Below, in pieces: positions 1 to 11,933 of a stretch of DNA of 64,000 bases. The stretch is from Sapria himalayana (Eukaryota; Streptophyta; Magnoliopsida; Malpighiales; Rafflesiaceae). The position numbers were made by a program, and so were the translations under genes. The notes beneath the pieces were generated by a model. The model saw only the letters and a program-made list of their open reading frames with translations. It searched no databases and was not told the origin of the DNA. The stretch spans positions 137,166 to 201,165 of the forward strand of contig JAREIK010003090.1 in assembly GCA_029783825.1 (NCBI GenBank), written 5' to 3'. Each line of letters opens with the position of its first letter. The first letter of the stretch is position 1.

Positions 1-734
1 GTCTATCTGTCTATTTTTCTATCTATCCATCTACATATCTTTCTATCTATCAATTTGTTTATATATTTATCTATCTATAAGTCTATCTATCTATCTGTCA
101 ATCTATTATTCTGATTTTATATCTATCTATCTATTTATGAGTCAATCTATCTATCTCTCTAACTAACTAACTATCTATCTCTTAATCTTTCTATCTATTT
201 ATATATGTACGTATTTATATTTTTATCTATCTATCAATTTATCTATCTATCTATCTATCTTTATGTCAATATATATTTCTTTCTATCTTTCTTTCTACCT
301 ATCTCTCTATCTATCTATCTGTCTATCTATCTAACTATGTATCTTTTATCTATCATTCTTTCTATCTATATTTGTATGTATCTATCTCTCTTTATGTCTA
401 TATATATATATATATTTATATTTATTTATTTATTTATATTTATATATCACACTATGTATCTCTCAATCTATCAATCTGTCTATTTATCTATCCATTTATC
501 TATCTATATATAAGTCTATCTATCTTTCTATTTGTCTATCTATCTATCTATATAAATATATATCTTTATACCTATCAATATATCTAACTGTCTATCGATC
601 TATCTATAGATCTATATATCTATCTTTATATCTATCTATCTATATATATATCTAACTATTAATCTATCAATCTATTTGTCTATCTATCTATTAATCTAGT
701 TATCTATCTTTCTATATATCTATATATGTATTTA

Positions 735-765
<31 letters not shown>

Positions 766-952
766 CCATCTATCTATCTATTTAACTGTCTGTCTCACTA
801 TTTGTCTTTCTATCTGTTGATCTATCTATTTATGTATCTATCTGTCTGTCTTTTTATCTATTTATACATCTATCTATCTATTTATCTATCTATCCATCTA
901 TCTATATATCTATCTATCAATCTATCTATCCATGTATCTATCTAATAATATG

Positions 953-1003
<51 letters not shown>

Positions 1004-3770
1004 ATCTATCAACTTGTCTATCTTTATATCAAACTATCTTTCAATCTAGCTATCTATCTATCATTCATTCTATCAATATGTCTATTTTTCTATCTATCTT
1101 TCAATTTATCTATCAATCTATCTATCAATCTGCATATTTATCTCTCTATCTAACTGGTATTCAATCTGTCTATTTATTTATTAATCTATATGTCATTCTA
1201 TCCATCTATCTATCTTTCTATCAATCTATATCTATCTACCTATCTTTTTGTAAATCAATCTTTTTAATATTCTTTTTATCGACCTATCTAATAATCTGAC
1301 TATCTATCTAGCAATTAATGTATATATCTATTTATCTATATATTTATCTATTAATTAATCAATCAATCAATCTGTCTGTCTCTCTAACTATCTGTCTATC
1401 AATCTGTAAAGCAATTAGTCTATCAATTCGTTTCTCAATTTGTTTTTAATTTTGTGTATGAATCTTTCTATCAATATATCGATCAATAAATCTATCAATC
1501 TATTTAAGAATCTATCTATCTATTTGTTTATCTATATAACTATCTATTTATTTGTGTATCTATCTATTTATCTATCTTTCTTTCTTTCTATCTATCTATC
1601 TTCCTATATATATTACTATCTGTCTATCTATGTATATATCTATCTGTCTAACTATCTATCTATCTATCTGTTTATATATCTATCTAATTTTTATTTATCT
1701 GTCAAAATATCTTTCTATCTATCTATATATCTATCTATCTGTCTATCTATCTGTCTATCTATATGTCTATCAATCTTTCTATCTATATGTCTATCAATCT
1801 TTCTATCTTTCTATATATCTACAATTTATCTTTCTCTTTATTTTTCTATTAATAATCAAATAATCTATCTTGGTATATAATCGTCTATCTATATGACTAT
1901 CTATCTATCTATCTGTCTGTTTATCTATCTACCTTTCTATTTGTTTGTCTAGCAATCAATCTACTTGTCTATCAATCTATCTATTTATCTATATATCTTT
2001 ATTTCTATCAATCTACATATCTATCTATTTATCTATCTATTTGTATATCTATCTATTTATCTATATATTTATCTATCTATCTATCTTTATTTCTGTCTAT
2101 CTATCTCTACCTATCTATCTATCTATCTATCCTTCTATCTAATTGTATATCTATCTATCTATCAATCTATTTATCTTTTTTTCAATCATTCTATCTATCT
2201 ATCTTTCAATATTTCTCTCAATCTATATATGAATATATTATCAATCAATCTATACATCTGTCTATCTATCTATCTATCTATCTATATACCTATATGTCTA
2301 TATTTATGTCTATCTATCTAACTATCTTTATTTATATCTATCTATCAATCTATTAATTTATCTATGTGTCTATCTAAATATCTAAATATCTGTTTTTATT
2401 TCTATCTATCTATATGTCAATCTATCAGTCTATCTATCAATTAGACAATCTATATATATATATATATATATATATCTATCAATCTATCTATATTTCTATC
2501 AATATATCTATTTATTATTCCATCTATTCCTCTATCTCTTTATATATTTATTTCTATCTATCTATCTATCTATCTTTTTATTAATTTGTCTATCTATCTT
2601 TCTATCATTCTATTGATCAATCTATATATTAATTTATCTCTCAATCTCTGTATCCATCTTTCCATCTTTCTTTCTATCAATCAATATATTAATTTATCTA
2701 TATATTTATCAATCTATCTTTTTTTCTATGTATATGTTTGTCTATCTATCTATAATCTATCTAACTATTCGAAGCTATATTCTCTTAGCGAGGCGCTTCG
2801 AGTTAGCGAAGCACTTTAGTAGTACCGAAGCCCTATGTGCTATAATGCTGAGCCAAGGATGCTCCACCTTATCTTTATCTATCTATGTGTCTGTTTGTTA
2901 GTCTTTCTATCTGTCTATCTGTCTATCTCTCACTCTATCTATCAATCCGTCTATATATGTGTCTATCTCTCAATCTATCTATCTATCTATCCATCTATCT
3001 ATCTGTATATCTATCTATATGTCTATCTATCATTCTATCTATCTACCTTTCTATCTATCTATATATCTTTCTATCTCTCTATCGATTTATCTATATATCT
3101 TTCTATGTACTTTTCTATTTATATGTTTATTTATCTATATATATATCTATCTGTCTATCTATCTATCTATATACTTGTATATCTATCTATTTATCTATCT
3201 GTCTGTCTGTTTATCAATTTGTCTATCTATTTGTCTATGTATCTGTCTATCTATCTATCAATTTTCTATCTATCTATCTGTCAGTCTAATTGTCTATCTG
3301 TAGTCTATCAGTCAGTCAAATTGTCTATCTGTAGTCTATCAATCAGTCTATCTAGCTAACTAACTAACTATCTGTCTATCTATCTTTCTATATATCTATA
3401 TATCTTTCTATCTGTCAATCTATGTATCAATCTATCTATGAATTTGTCAATCTATGTATCAATCTATCTATGAATTTGTCTATCTATCTATCTATTTAAC
3501 TTTTTATCTATCTGTCAATCTATCTGTCTAAATTTCTGTCTATCTATCTTTCTGTCTATTTTGCTAAAAATCTATTGATCTATAAGTCTATCTATTTATC
3601 TATTGATTTTCAGACTATATACCTATGTATCTATAGGTTATCTATCTGTCTATCTACCTTTCTCCTTTTTTTATCTATTTATCTATCTATTTTTATGTCT
3701 ATTTATGTGTCTATCTATATATCTATCTATCTATCTTTTTGTATATCTACATGTTTATCTATCTATATAT
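1..3770 (+). repeat. Degenerate (TATC)n array, segment 1
   Basis: Almost the whole stretch is built of CTAT tetranucleotides with variant words such as TTAT, CTGT, CTTT and CAAT that mostly keep the 4-bp register. The + strand is pyrimidine-biased and has few G residues. Short pure (TA)n runs occur, for example near 955-1000 and 2450-2475. A non-repetitive island sits at about 2766-2872. Open frames up to about 170 codons rich in Tyr, Leu, Ser and Ile are by-products of the repeat, since TATC has a 12-bp coding period without stops in any frame. The array begins before the window and ends at the terminus of CACTA element A. Confidence 0.95.
2766..2872. other. Non-repetitive island inside the TATC array
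   Basis: About 107 bp of mixed, comparatively GC-rich sequence interrupts the tetranucleotide array. It contains two copies of TTAGCGA and the words CGAAGC and GCTTCG that could pair as short stems. No open frame, tRNA cloverleaf or transposon terminus was recognised. It may be a remnant of an inserted element or of the unique DNA in which the array expanded. Its identity is unknown. Confidence 0.6.
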
Positions 3771-4240
3771 TACTACAAAAAATCCAAACAACTAAGGACA
3801 ATTCCCTAGCCACTTGGGGTTTTCTTTTGATAAATGGCATATAGCAATGGATTAATAATGGAAGCTTTCCCAATCTAAACTGCTCGTCGCTATAAATTAG
3901 CAAGGGAAAGTTTTTTTATCTAAAAAATTTTAGCGATGAAAATATCCCTAACTAAAATAAAAATTTTCCTACTTAAATTAGCAAGTTGAATGGTAGTTTC
4001 CATCACTAAATGGATATAGCAATGTAAGCTTTCCCAATCTAGTGTGCTCATTGCTAATAATTAGAGAGGGAAATAGGCCATAGTAAAAAAAATTTAGCAA
4101 TGAAATAATCCCTAGCTAAAATATTAATTTTCATATCTAAATTAGTAAGGAAAAAATCTCTAGCTAAATTAGCAAAAGAAAATTCCCTAGCTATTTTCAT
4201 TTCAAAACTTTTTTCAAAAATTTATTTTTTTTAAAATTTA
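3771..4240 (-). repeat. 3' subterminal repeat region of element A
   Basis: Short words resembling CTAGCTAAATTAGCAAGGG and TTAGCGATGAAA recur in both orientations over about 470 bp next to the terminus. In CACTA elements such subterminal repeats are the binding sites of the element-encoded DNA-binding protein (known of En/Spm TNPA). The order of words resembles 36224-36560 and the reverse complement of 34990-35316, which identifies all three as the same element end. Confidence 0.75.
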
Positions 4241-4387
4241 ATTAAATAATTAAATATTTTTATATTAAATTGAATAAAAATAGAAACTATAAACAATAAT
4301 TTATAATTAACAATACATAAAATTATATAATAAATTATTCTGATTCAATATTTTACATAATTCAAACAAAAACATAACAAAATTTTA
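4241..4387. other. AT-rich spacer of element A
   Basis: The stretch is nearly pure A and T with TTTAATTAAATAATTAAAT-like words. It matches 36540-36700 in the same orientation and 26160-26310 in the reverse orientation. It is a shared internal part of the element family with no coding content. Confidence 0.6.
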
Positions 4388-4640
4388 TTGCATCTTATCC
4401 ATCAATGTATCTACCGACAATGCATAAGTATAATCTATCAGTGCATTGACATTGTTTTCTTTCTCTCTGCTCCTCCGGTCACCATCATTTTGCTAGAACA
4501 AAGCTATCTAAGTCACTATTCGTCTTGTCTAGTGAAAAATCCCTTCACTTATCTAGCTTCGTATGGGGAACAATCTGGTACCATGACTATATTAAATTTA
4601 AGCAATCAATCAAAACAAAATAAATAAATAAATAAATAAA
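4388..4640 (-). repeat. Conserved block of about 240 bp shared by elements A, B and C
   Basis: The block contains the word CTCCGGTCACCATC and a run resembling CAATGTATCTACCGACAATGCATAA. Recognisable copies lie at about 36700-36960 and 37960-38215 in the same orientation and at about 25910-26150 in the reverse orientation. It is markedly more GC-rich than its surroundings and always adjoins an array of 24-bp TGTACA units. Each copy lies on the side nearer the 3' end of its element by the orientation inferred here. No conserved reading frame was found, so it may be a 3' untranslated or regulatory part of the ancestral element. Confidence 0.7.
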
Positions 4641-4649
4641 AATATGTTT

Positions 4650-5250
4650 TCATAAATATATAATACTACAGTATATTTGTACATATATACTATAGTTTAT
4701 ATGTACATATATACTAGCATTTTCACTCATTACATGTATTCCTGAAGTAGATCTAAATATATACTACACTAATATATGTACAATTATACTCAGTATATAT
4801 GTACATATATACTGAGTACATTTGTACTCAGTATATATTTAAATATAATACTACAAAATTATATGTTCTTATATATTGAGTATATATGTACATATATTAT
4901 AGTATTATATTTACATCTAAACTAATTATATATGTACATATATTGCATTATTATATGTACATATATACTAAGTACATATATACTAACTATATATGTACAT
5001 ATAATACTACATAATTATATGTGCTTATATATTGAGTATATATGTACATAAACTGTAGTATATTTGTAGATATACTAAGTATATAAGTACATATATGCTA
5101 TAGTATTATATGTACATATATACTTCAGTATATACGTACATATATACTTCACTATATACTTACTTATATACTTCAATATATACATATATATATATTTTGT
5201 AGTATATACATGCATATATACTATAGTAGATCTACACGCACACACACACC

Positions 5251-5284
<34 letters not shown>

Positions 5285-5300
5285 CTACAGTATAAATATA
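4650..5300. repeat. Array of about 24-bp dyad-symmetric TGTACA units (element A)
   Basis: Units of the form TATATGTACATATATACT followed by a short variable spacer and AGTA repeat over about 650 bp. Each unit contains two self-complementary words, TATATGTACATATA and TACTNNAGTA. The array ends in a short CA/TA microsatellite near 5231-5285. Equivalent arrays lie at about 25700-25890, 36965-37480 and 38250-38750, in each case next to the conserved 240-bp block. Confidence 0.85.
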
Positions 5301-5319
5301 TACTGTAGTATATATTGCA

Positions 5320-5660
5320 AGAAATCCTGAAAGAAACAATGAAAAAATTACAAAAAAAATGCAATGCACATTAGGACGTAGATCTGCACGAAATAAGAGT
5401 GTCAAGAACAAATCTGCATTTGCGTGGGACCAGAATTTTTTTGTCCATCTCACAGCTTTAAAAGCTAAGGTGTTGTTCCTATCACCAAGAGGACAAGCCA
5501 AACCTTTTACATAAATATTATAAACTAAAACTCTACCCATAATATTTGGGTACACAAACATATTTACAGATATATAAAAATAGTAATTATAGACATGAAC
5601 AAACACAAATCTAAGTTGATAGTCATACAATTTCAAAAATATCTAAAAGATGTCCAACAC
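5320..5660 (-). pseudogene. Coding-like cargo segment of element A, unidentified
   Basis: A minus-strand open frame of 134 codons (5232-5636) covers this mixed-composition segment, but its C-terminal end runs into microsatellite. The inner stretch contains residues such as CPLGDRNNTLAFKAVRW. The part at about 5500-5640 matches, in reverse complement, two places in composite C (about 25140-25280 and 26310-26450), so it belongs to the element rather than to host DNA. The stretch at about 5330-5500 is not shared with those copies. I do not recognise a protein family. It could be a captured host exon or a divergent element ORF end. Confidence 0.35.
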
Positions 5661-6780
5661 TGATGTTTAGAGAGAAAGAGAATGCAAAAAAAATGTTTTA
5701 GGAATAATGAAGATATTAGAACTCGACCTCCTTTTGATCCAGCTGAAATTAGTAAAGATGAGACCCATGCATAGGACGGACCGTGGCAATGTCTGAAGGC
5801 TTTGAATTAGAATTTTTTCGTGCATCTTACATCAAATGTCTTGCAAAGATTCATTATTAAGTTAATCAGAAAAGAAAAGAACAAAACTAGAATAAAGATA
5901 AATGATACCTCAAATGATGAACCACTTGTAAGCCCCCCAATGTTTTCTTAGTCTGTAGTGCATTATTCGAGAAAGATATATATTTTACAAGTATATCATT
6001 AGCTACTCAAGTAATTATATGTATTTCATAATATTAGATATTGATTCTCTAATCCTATGAAATACATTGCTTGTGGGAGCATAGATATGGTAATGCTCCA
6101 GTAAAGCGATTGAAGGCAAAGGGTTTACATTACTACTATTTGTTTCTCATGTTAATATGTTTGCTTTTGTACAATTCCTCTTCCTCTATTTGTGTGTGTG
6201 TGTGTGGAAATGTTCTAGATTTTTATATATGTTAGCCAATTGTGGGAGTTAACATGTTTTTAATAATTTAGACAAGTGGCAAGGGTTCATTGGTGGAAAT
6301 TTAAAGTTTGATGCTAAAAAGTGTTTTTATTCATTTGTTCCTTTTTTAAAGATATCTGTGATTTGAGTGAAACATCTACGCAATCCTATATTGTATGTAA
6401 TATGTAGCATAGATGTTGCATTTATTATCTTGTGATAAGGTGTGGGAAACAAGCTGTAAATATTAGTTACACAAATATAAATTCATATCAAAATATTTTG
6501 TAATATTTTTTCTCATCATTTAAATCAAATTGATAACTTGTTTTATTGTTATTAATATCATGTATTGGAGCAATCACAAATATTATTGGCTCATAAAATA
6601 TTTCATTTTGGGCCTTTGTATTCCCCACCATATGTGCTTTGGTTTGTTAATTATAAAATATTTACAAAAAAAAATAACTCATTTTCAAGTTTAGTAAAAA
6701 ACGTTTATAAATAAAATATTTCTATTTTAGTATACTATAAATGTTCCTTAGATTTATTGTCACTATATACATATAATGTG
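5661..6780. other. AT-rich interior of element A, no gene seen
   Basis: About 1.1 kb of AT-rich mixed sequence with a short (TG)n run near 6190-6204. No open frame longer than background and no recognised transposase motif was found on either strand. Confidence 0.5.
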
Positions 6781-6930
6781 AAAATTTATATATATAGCAT
6801 ATATGTATGTATATAGCATATATGTATGTATGTATATAGCATATATGTATGTATATAGCATATATGTATGTATATAGCATATATGTATGTATGTATGTAT
6901 GTATGTATATAGCATATTTGTATGTATGTG

Positions 6931-6961
<31 letters not shown>

Positions 6962-7295
6962 GTATGTATTTAGAATATATGTATGTGTGTATATATATAT
7001 ATACATATGTATGTATATATGTATGTGTATACATGTGTATGTATGTATGTATGTGTATACATGTGTAAGAATGTATGTATGTATATATTTTTGTATGTAT
7101 ATATATATGTATGTATGTAAGAATATTTATGCATGTATGTATATATATATATGTATATATATATATATGTATGTATGTGCATATATATGTGTGTGTGTGT
7201 TTGTATGCATATGTTTGAATATTTTTCAAAAACATTATAGTTTTCAACCTAAAACACACACACACACACACACATACACACGCGCGCGCGCGTGA
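6781..7295. repeat. (TATG)n microsatellite with CA/CG tail
   Basis: The stretch is dominated by ATATGTATGTATATAGC-type words, then a (CA)n run and a short (CG)n run near 7258-7293. The open frames here on both strands (rich in Tyr, Ile, Cys and His) are produced by the repeat and are not genes. Confidence 0.9.
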
Positions 7296-7540
7296 ACTAT
7301 CCTCAAAACCATAGTGGTTTTTATATACTTTAACACCATTTGTATTTTTTTGACTATATCTACTAAAGAGGAAAATATATCACCAATATAAACTATCATG
7401 AACTTGAATTTTTAATTTTGTTTATAGACAGAAAATTATAAGAGAGATAATTTTCTTTTCCAAATTTTAATTTTCAAAATTATGAGAAATTGTGTTTTTT
7501 ATGAATATTTTATAATTAATTTATTAAAACATCCAGTATA
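7296..7540. other. AT-rich spacer, nothing recognised
   Basis: The sequence is mixed and AT-rich, without an open frame or recognised repeat. Confidence 0.5.
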
Positions 7541-7570
7541 TGCAGTTAAAATAGTTATATATAGTTAAAC

Positions 7571-7615
<45 letters not shown>

Positions 7616-8410
7616 TACAAGTATGTATATGTTGTTATACATAAATGTATATAAAGTTATAAACAAATATATAGATTTACATATATGTATACATAGTTAT
7701 AAATATAGTTATATTTAATTATATATAGTTTTATATAGTTATAAAAATATTTATATATAGTTATACACATATAGTTAAACATAATATTCTATGTTGTTAT
7801 ACATGTAATTATAAAACTAGTTACATATTATACATATAGTTACACATTTAGTTAAACTTATATTTATACATGCAGGTATATATATGTTTTCATTTAATTT
7901 TATATATTTATACATATAGTTATGTATAAGTATAGATATAGTAAAATACATTTTTATATATTAATATATAAAAATGAATATTAAATATATGTTGTAAATA
8001 AAATATAAAAATAATTGATATTTAAATATATTTACAAATATATAGATTTACATATATGTATACATAGTTACAGATATAGTTATATTTAATTATATAAAGT
8101 TTAATATACTCATACAAATATTTATATATAGTTATACACATATAGTTAAACATAATGTTGTATGTTGTTATACATGTAATTATAAATATAGTTACTTGTG
8201 GTTATAAATTTAGTTACACATTTAGTTAAACTTATATTTAAACATGTAGGTATATATATTTTTTATTTAATTTTATATATTTATACATATAGTTATGTAT
8301 AGGTATAGATATAGTAAAATACATTTTTATATATTAATATATAAAAATGTATATTAAATATATGTTGTATATAATTTATAAAAAGTATTGATATATAAAT
8401 ATATTTAAAT
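7541..8410 (+). repeat. GTTATACATATA-type satellite, about two units (element A)
   Basis: Two diverged copies of a unit share the order TTCATACAAG, TATACATAAATGTATA, AGATTTACATATATGTATACATAG, TTATACATGTAATTATAAA and GGTATAGATATAGTAAAATACA. The second copy, from about 8030, lacks the beginning of the unit. The same unit recurs at 44090-47240 in element B and at 56450-57220 next to the minus-strand TNP2 relic, always in this orientation. Short words such as ATAGTTATA also repeat inside each unit. The ORF seen at 8293-8475 on the minus strand is incidental. Confidence 0.8.
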
Positions 8411-10119
8411 ACATGTAGTTTGTTTAAGTAGTTTTTGAAGGAAATATCAAAACATTTGAAGCAATTCAATTTCATGCTACGTGTTTCAAGATATGCATCT
8501 CATAAATCAAATTGTTAAAAAAATGATATGGCATAATTTGATAATTAAAAAAATTATGATTGAGAAAAATTAAAATGTTAATAGTCTGCCACATAATTTT
8601 GATATATTCTACGTGGAATATAATTTGATATATTTTAGATGTCTTTTCATGTTTTAAAAAAGCATACCTAGAAAAAATAAAAGCAATATTATAAATGTAT
8701 TTTTATTAAAATATAATATAATGATCATAAAAAAAGCAAGCATCATGAAATGTTAATTAACATTATCAAATATCATGTTAATAGGATAGTATAGAAAATA
8801 ACTAATAATGATGTTAAACATCATTATAAAAAATTGTAAAAATCATTCAAAATTATCAAAACATGAAATAACATATTTTCAAATAAATCTTAAAATATCA
8901 TTAAATGCATAAAAAATCTATCAATAATATTTAATTTATTGTATCAAAGAGTGAACACTAAAGAAAAATATTGATGAGTATTCTCCAATTTTCAATCAAC
9001 ATGCATCAAAAATCTTAGAACACACAAAAAACATTGATAATTTATCAATAACATTAGTAACAACGAGACACAATAGAAATATTGATAATATATTTCCACG
9101 AAATTTATAGATTTTTATTAAAAAACATTGTGCCTCCCAATGTAAATATCTAAAACATACAATATATCCAATACTTACATCAATGATATTTATAACATCA
9201 AACAAATTTTAGTGTCATTAACCCTAATTGAATTATGAAAATTTTTAACTAATATTATTATAAAAATGTGCTCTAAATATTAATAGTTATAAATATAATC
9301 TAATATTTTCAAAAAAAAAAACCATTGAACAAATTTTAAAGTTTCTAAATAATATGGAAAAACATAATGCTCCATGGAAGAAAAATAATGTAACATCATA
9401 TAAAGAAAAATTTTACTAATCCTTCTCTTCTACCTACCAAATATTGATGATTTAGCTCTTTCAAATTATGATTGACTATTAATGACCATTTTTTTAGAAG
9501 AATAATGATTAACAAAATTTGATAACAAAGATGCACTTTTATAAATTTAAAACTTCAATATTCAAAATCATGATATAATCAAGAATATCTTATGAAAATT
9601 AAAATTTGATTTATATATTGTCCTAGAAAATAATAGGATAAATATGCATTTTTAAAATTATGAGCTCTAACATAATAAAAAATTTTACCTACCCACATCA
9701 ACTACTCTATTCCATGTTTATTGATCCTAGTTTATATTGTGATAATCATGAATACTACTTATCTTTGGTTCATAATATGAATATCATTAAATCATGCACG
9801 AGCTTAATTTGATCACCAACAAAAGCCCAAACCACACTAGTAATCATGGAAAAGAGATATTATGTATTTAAATTATTGAATTATATAAGGATAACTATTG
9901 TATACAAGTGCAAAAAAAGCTATTTTAGTTATACATAAAGTCATGAAAAAGTCACAATCCTAAAATTACTCTAGCCTAAATGCCAGTTGAATGTTTGATA
10001 TACAAATCACTCCTATAACTAATTTGAATATTAATTAAATGTGAATGCTAATTGAATGCATATTTTCTTTACATTAATACTTGTCTTCATGTTGAAATAT
10101 GTTTGTCAATAACTCCCAA
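8411..10119. other. AT-rich interior of element A, no gene seen
   Basis: About 1.7 kb of AT-rich sequence with only short open frames on either strand, none showing a recognised motif. Confidence 0.5.
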
Positions 10120-10490
10120 CATGCTAAGGTGCATGTGGATAACTAGGGCTTATAATTGCCCAGTTAATAAATTTGTGATTTGCGTTCATGGTTACATATA
10201 AGATGTTTTGACTTTTCCAATTTGGATTTTCTAATTGATTATGTGACAATCTAATTCAATATATTTCTTATGCTCATGGAAAACAAAGTTGGTAGCAATG
10301 TGCAAGGTTATGTGACCGTCACAAAATAAATTTGCTACTTCCAAATGAGAAACTTGTCAATCCTTCAACAAGTATCTCAACCAAGTCAGTTCATAGGTAA
10401 ATGCAAACTCAGACCAATATTCTGTCTCTACTAATGATATTTACACCTTTGATTGTTTCTCACACATCTATGGCACAAGTAACTTACCAA
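10120..10490 (-). pseudogene. Ty1/copia polyprotein C-terminal relic (RNase H region)
   Basis: Read on the minus strand, broken frames give residues aligned with the RNase H end of plant copia polyproteins: KQSK followed by TEYW near 10425-10465 (family KKQSTVSRSSTEAEYRA), then ELTWLRYLLKD, VSHLEVANLFCD, IATNFVFHEHKKYIELDCHI and IQIGKVKT near 10200-10395. The polyprotein end (FINWAIISPSYPHAP) is also recognisable near 10140-10175. Several in-frame stops interrupt it. The acidic residues of TEAEY and the FCD motif are partly kept. No integrase, RT or LTR was recognised beside it, so this is a fragment of an old insertion in element A. Confidence 0.7.
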
Positions 10491-10980
10491 AAAAGTATAA
10501 TAACTTATCAATTACCTTTATTTAATTGGATATCTTTCTATATTGTAATCATATTTAGAGACAACAAAAATAGAACCCATAAACATTAGGATTTATTTTT
10601 TCCCAAGTTACAGAAGCTGAAAACATTAAGCATAATTATTTTTCTTAAGATACAGGAAGCAGAAAACAATATGCAAACCTTTAGTATTTGAAATCAATAA
10701 AACTATAAAAAAGTAAACAGTAAAAAAAACAAAATTTACACTATCCATTTATTCTTTTATTAATGGTGTAGAGTCAAAATCATATAATGATATGAGAATA
10801 GAAGAAAAAAAAAGTGGTGGAAAATTTAAAAAAAATAAAACCCAAATATTATGTAAAAACCAAACTACGCCCGTATGAACATGACCTGTTATGTCCTCGC
10901 AAATCTTCCGATCGGCTATTGCCGTACCTTGTGGCAGCACAATTCTGAGATGTGCTCATCCTCTTCTCCTCGCCTCCCTG
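10491..10980. other. Mixed segment beside the copia relic, with a GC-richer patch
   Basis: A patch at about 10860-10980 is distinctly GC-richer than the surroundings and carries a short minus-strand open frame of 63 codons (10749-10940). Its residues (GTAIADRKICEDITGHVHTG) match no family I recognise. It may be part of the copia insertion or a small captured host fragment. Confidence 0.35.
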
Positions 10981-11895
10981 AGTCAAGTTGAACCATCCCT
11001 CACTAAATATTGATAGTCACAAAATCATGAGCTCTCATGTCTCTTCCAACAAATACATTTAATCATTTTATTTATGTTTGTCAATAAAATTTAATTTAAA
11101 TATATATTGATTAAATTATATTTATGTTTGTCAATAATAAATATATTTATAAAATTATTAAATATTTAATTTTTAATTGAACATTTTGAATTTTTTATGG
11201 TTAAATCATGAAGCTAATTCAAAAAATTGAAACAAATTAATTTATTATATGATTAGTAATCAGCATCATTAATTTTAAAAAAATATTAACTTAAAAATAT
11301 TGTAACATTATTCTGATATTTTATGCCATTAATCAAAAATACGATAATGTTTAGAAATTTTTGTAATTATAGGGCCTGACCAAAACCCAAATTTTTGAAA
11401 TTTATTATTTTCTATTCACTCAAAAATACTAATATATGATTATTTTTAAAATAACTTTTATCAATTCTATTTTATTAAATTTTATTAATAAATTTTAAAT
11501 TTCCATAATTTAATTTTAAAACATATATAGGCTTATCTGATATAATATTTATATAAATATTAGAAAAAAAATGTTTATTAGAAAAAATTAAATACAATGT
11601 TTGTTAGAATATTTGTTGTAGGTTGTTCTCGTAGTCCTGTTTTGCTTCTCATCTCGTCATTATTGAAAGATAGAACAAATTTTTAGTACTTAATGCCTTA
11701 GCATTATTTTTTCACGGAAACAATAAAAACAAAAATTTGAAGCAAATATATAGAAAATAAAGATACAAAAATATAAAAGTAAACTAAAATTATAAAAAAT
11801 AAATAATTTAAATAAAAAATATGAAATAGATTTTTATTTACCCATAAATGATATTATTTCATAAATAAATAAAATAAAATAATAATAAAGTAATT

Positions 11896-11933
<38 letters not shown>

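Noticed and set aside
2766..2872. The island as a tRNA gene
   Set aside because: No A-box/B-box pair or cloverleaf could be built from it.
1440..3359. Open frames up to 174 codons rich in Tyr, Leu, Ser and Ile
   Set aside because: They follow directly from the TATC repeat, occur in overlapping frames, and recur across all the arrays without conserved ends. They are not proteins.
6722..7295. Open frames on both strands of up to 161 codons
   Set aside because: Produced by (TATG)n and (CA)n microsatellites; no domain or conservation.
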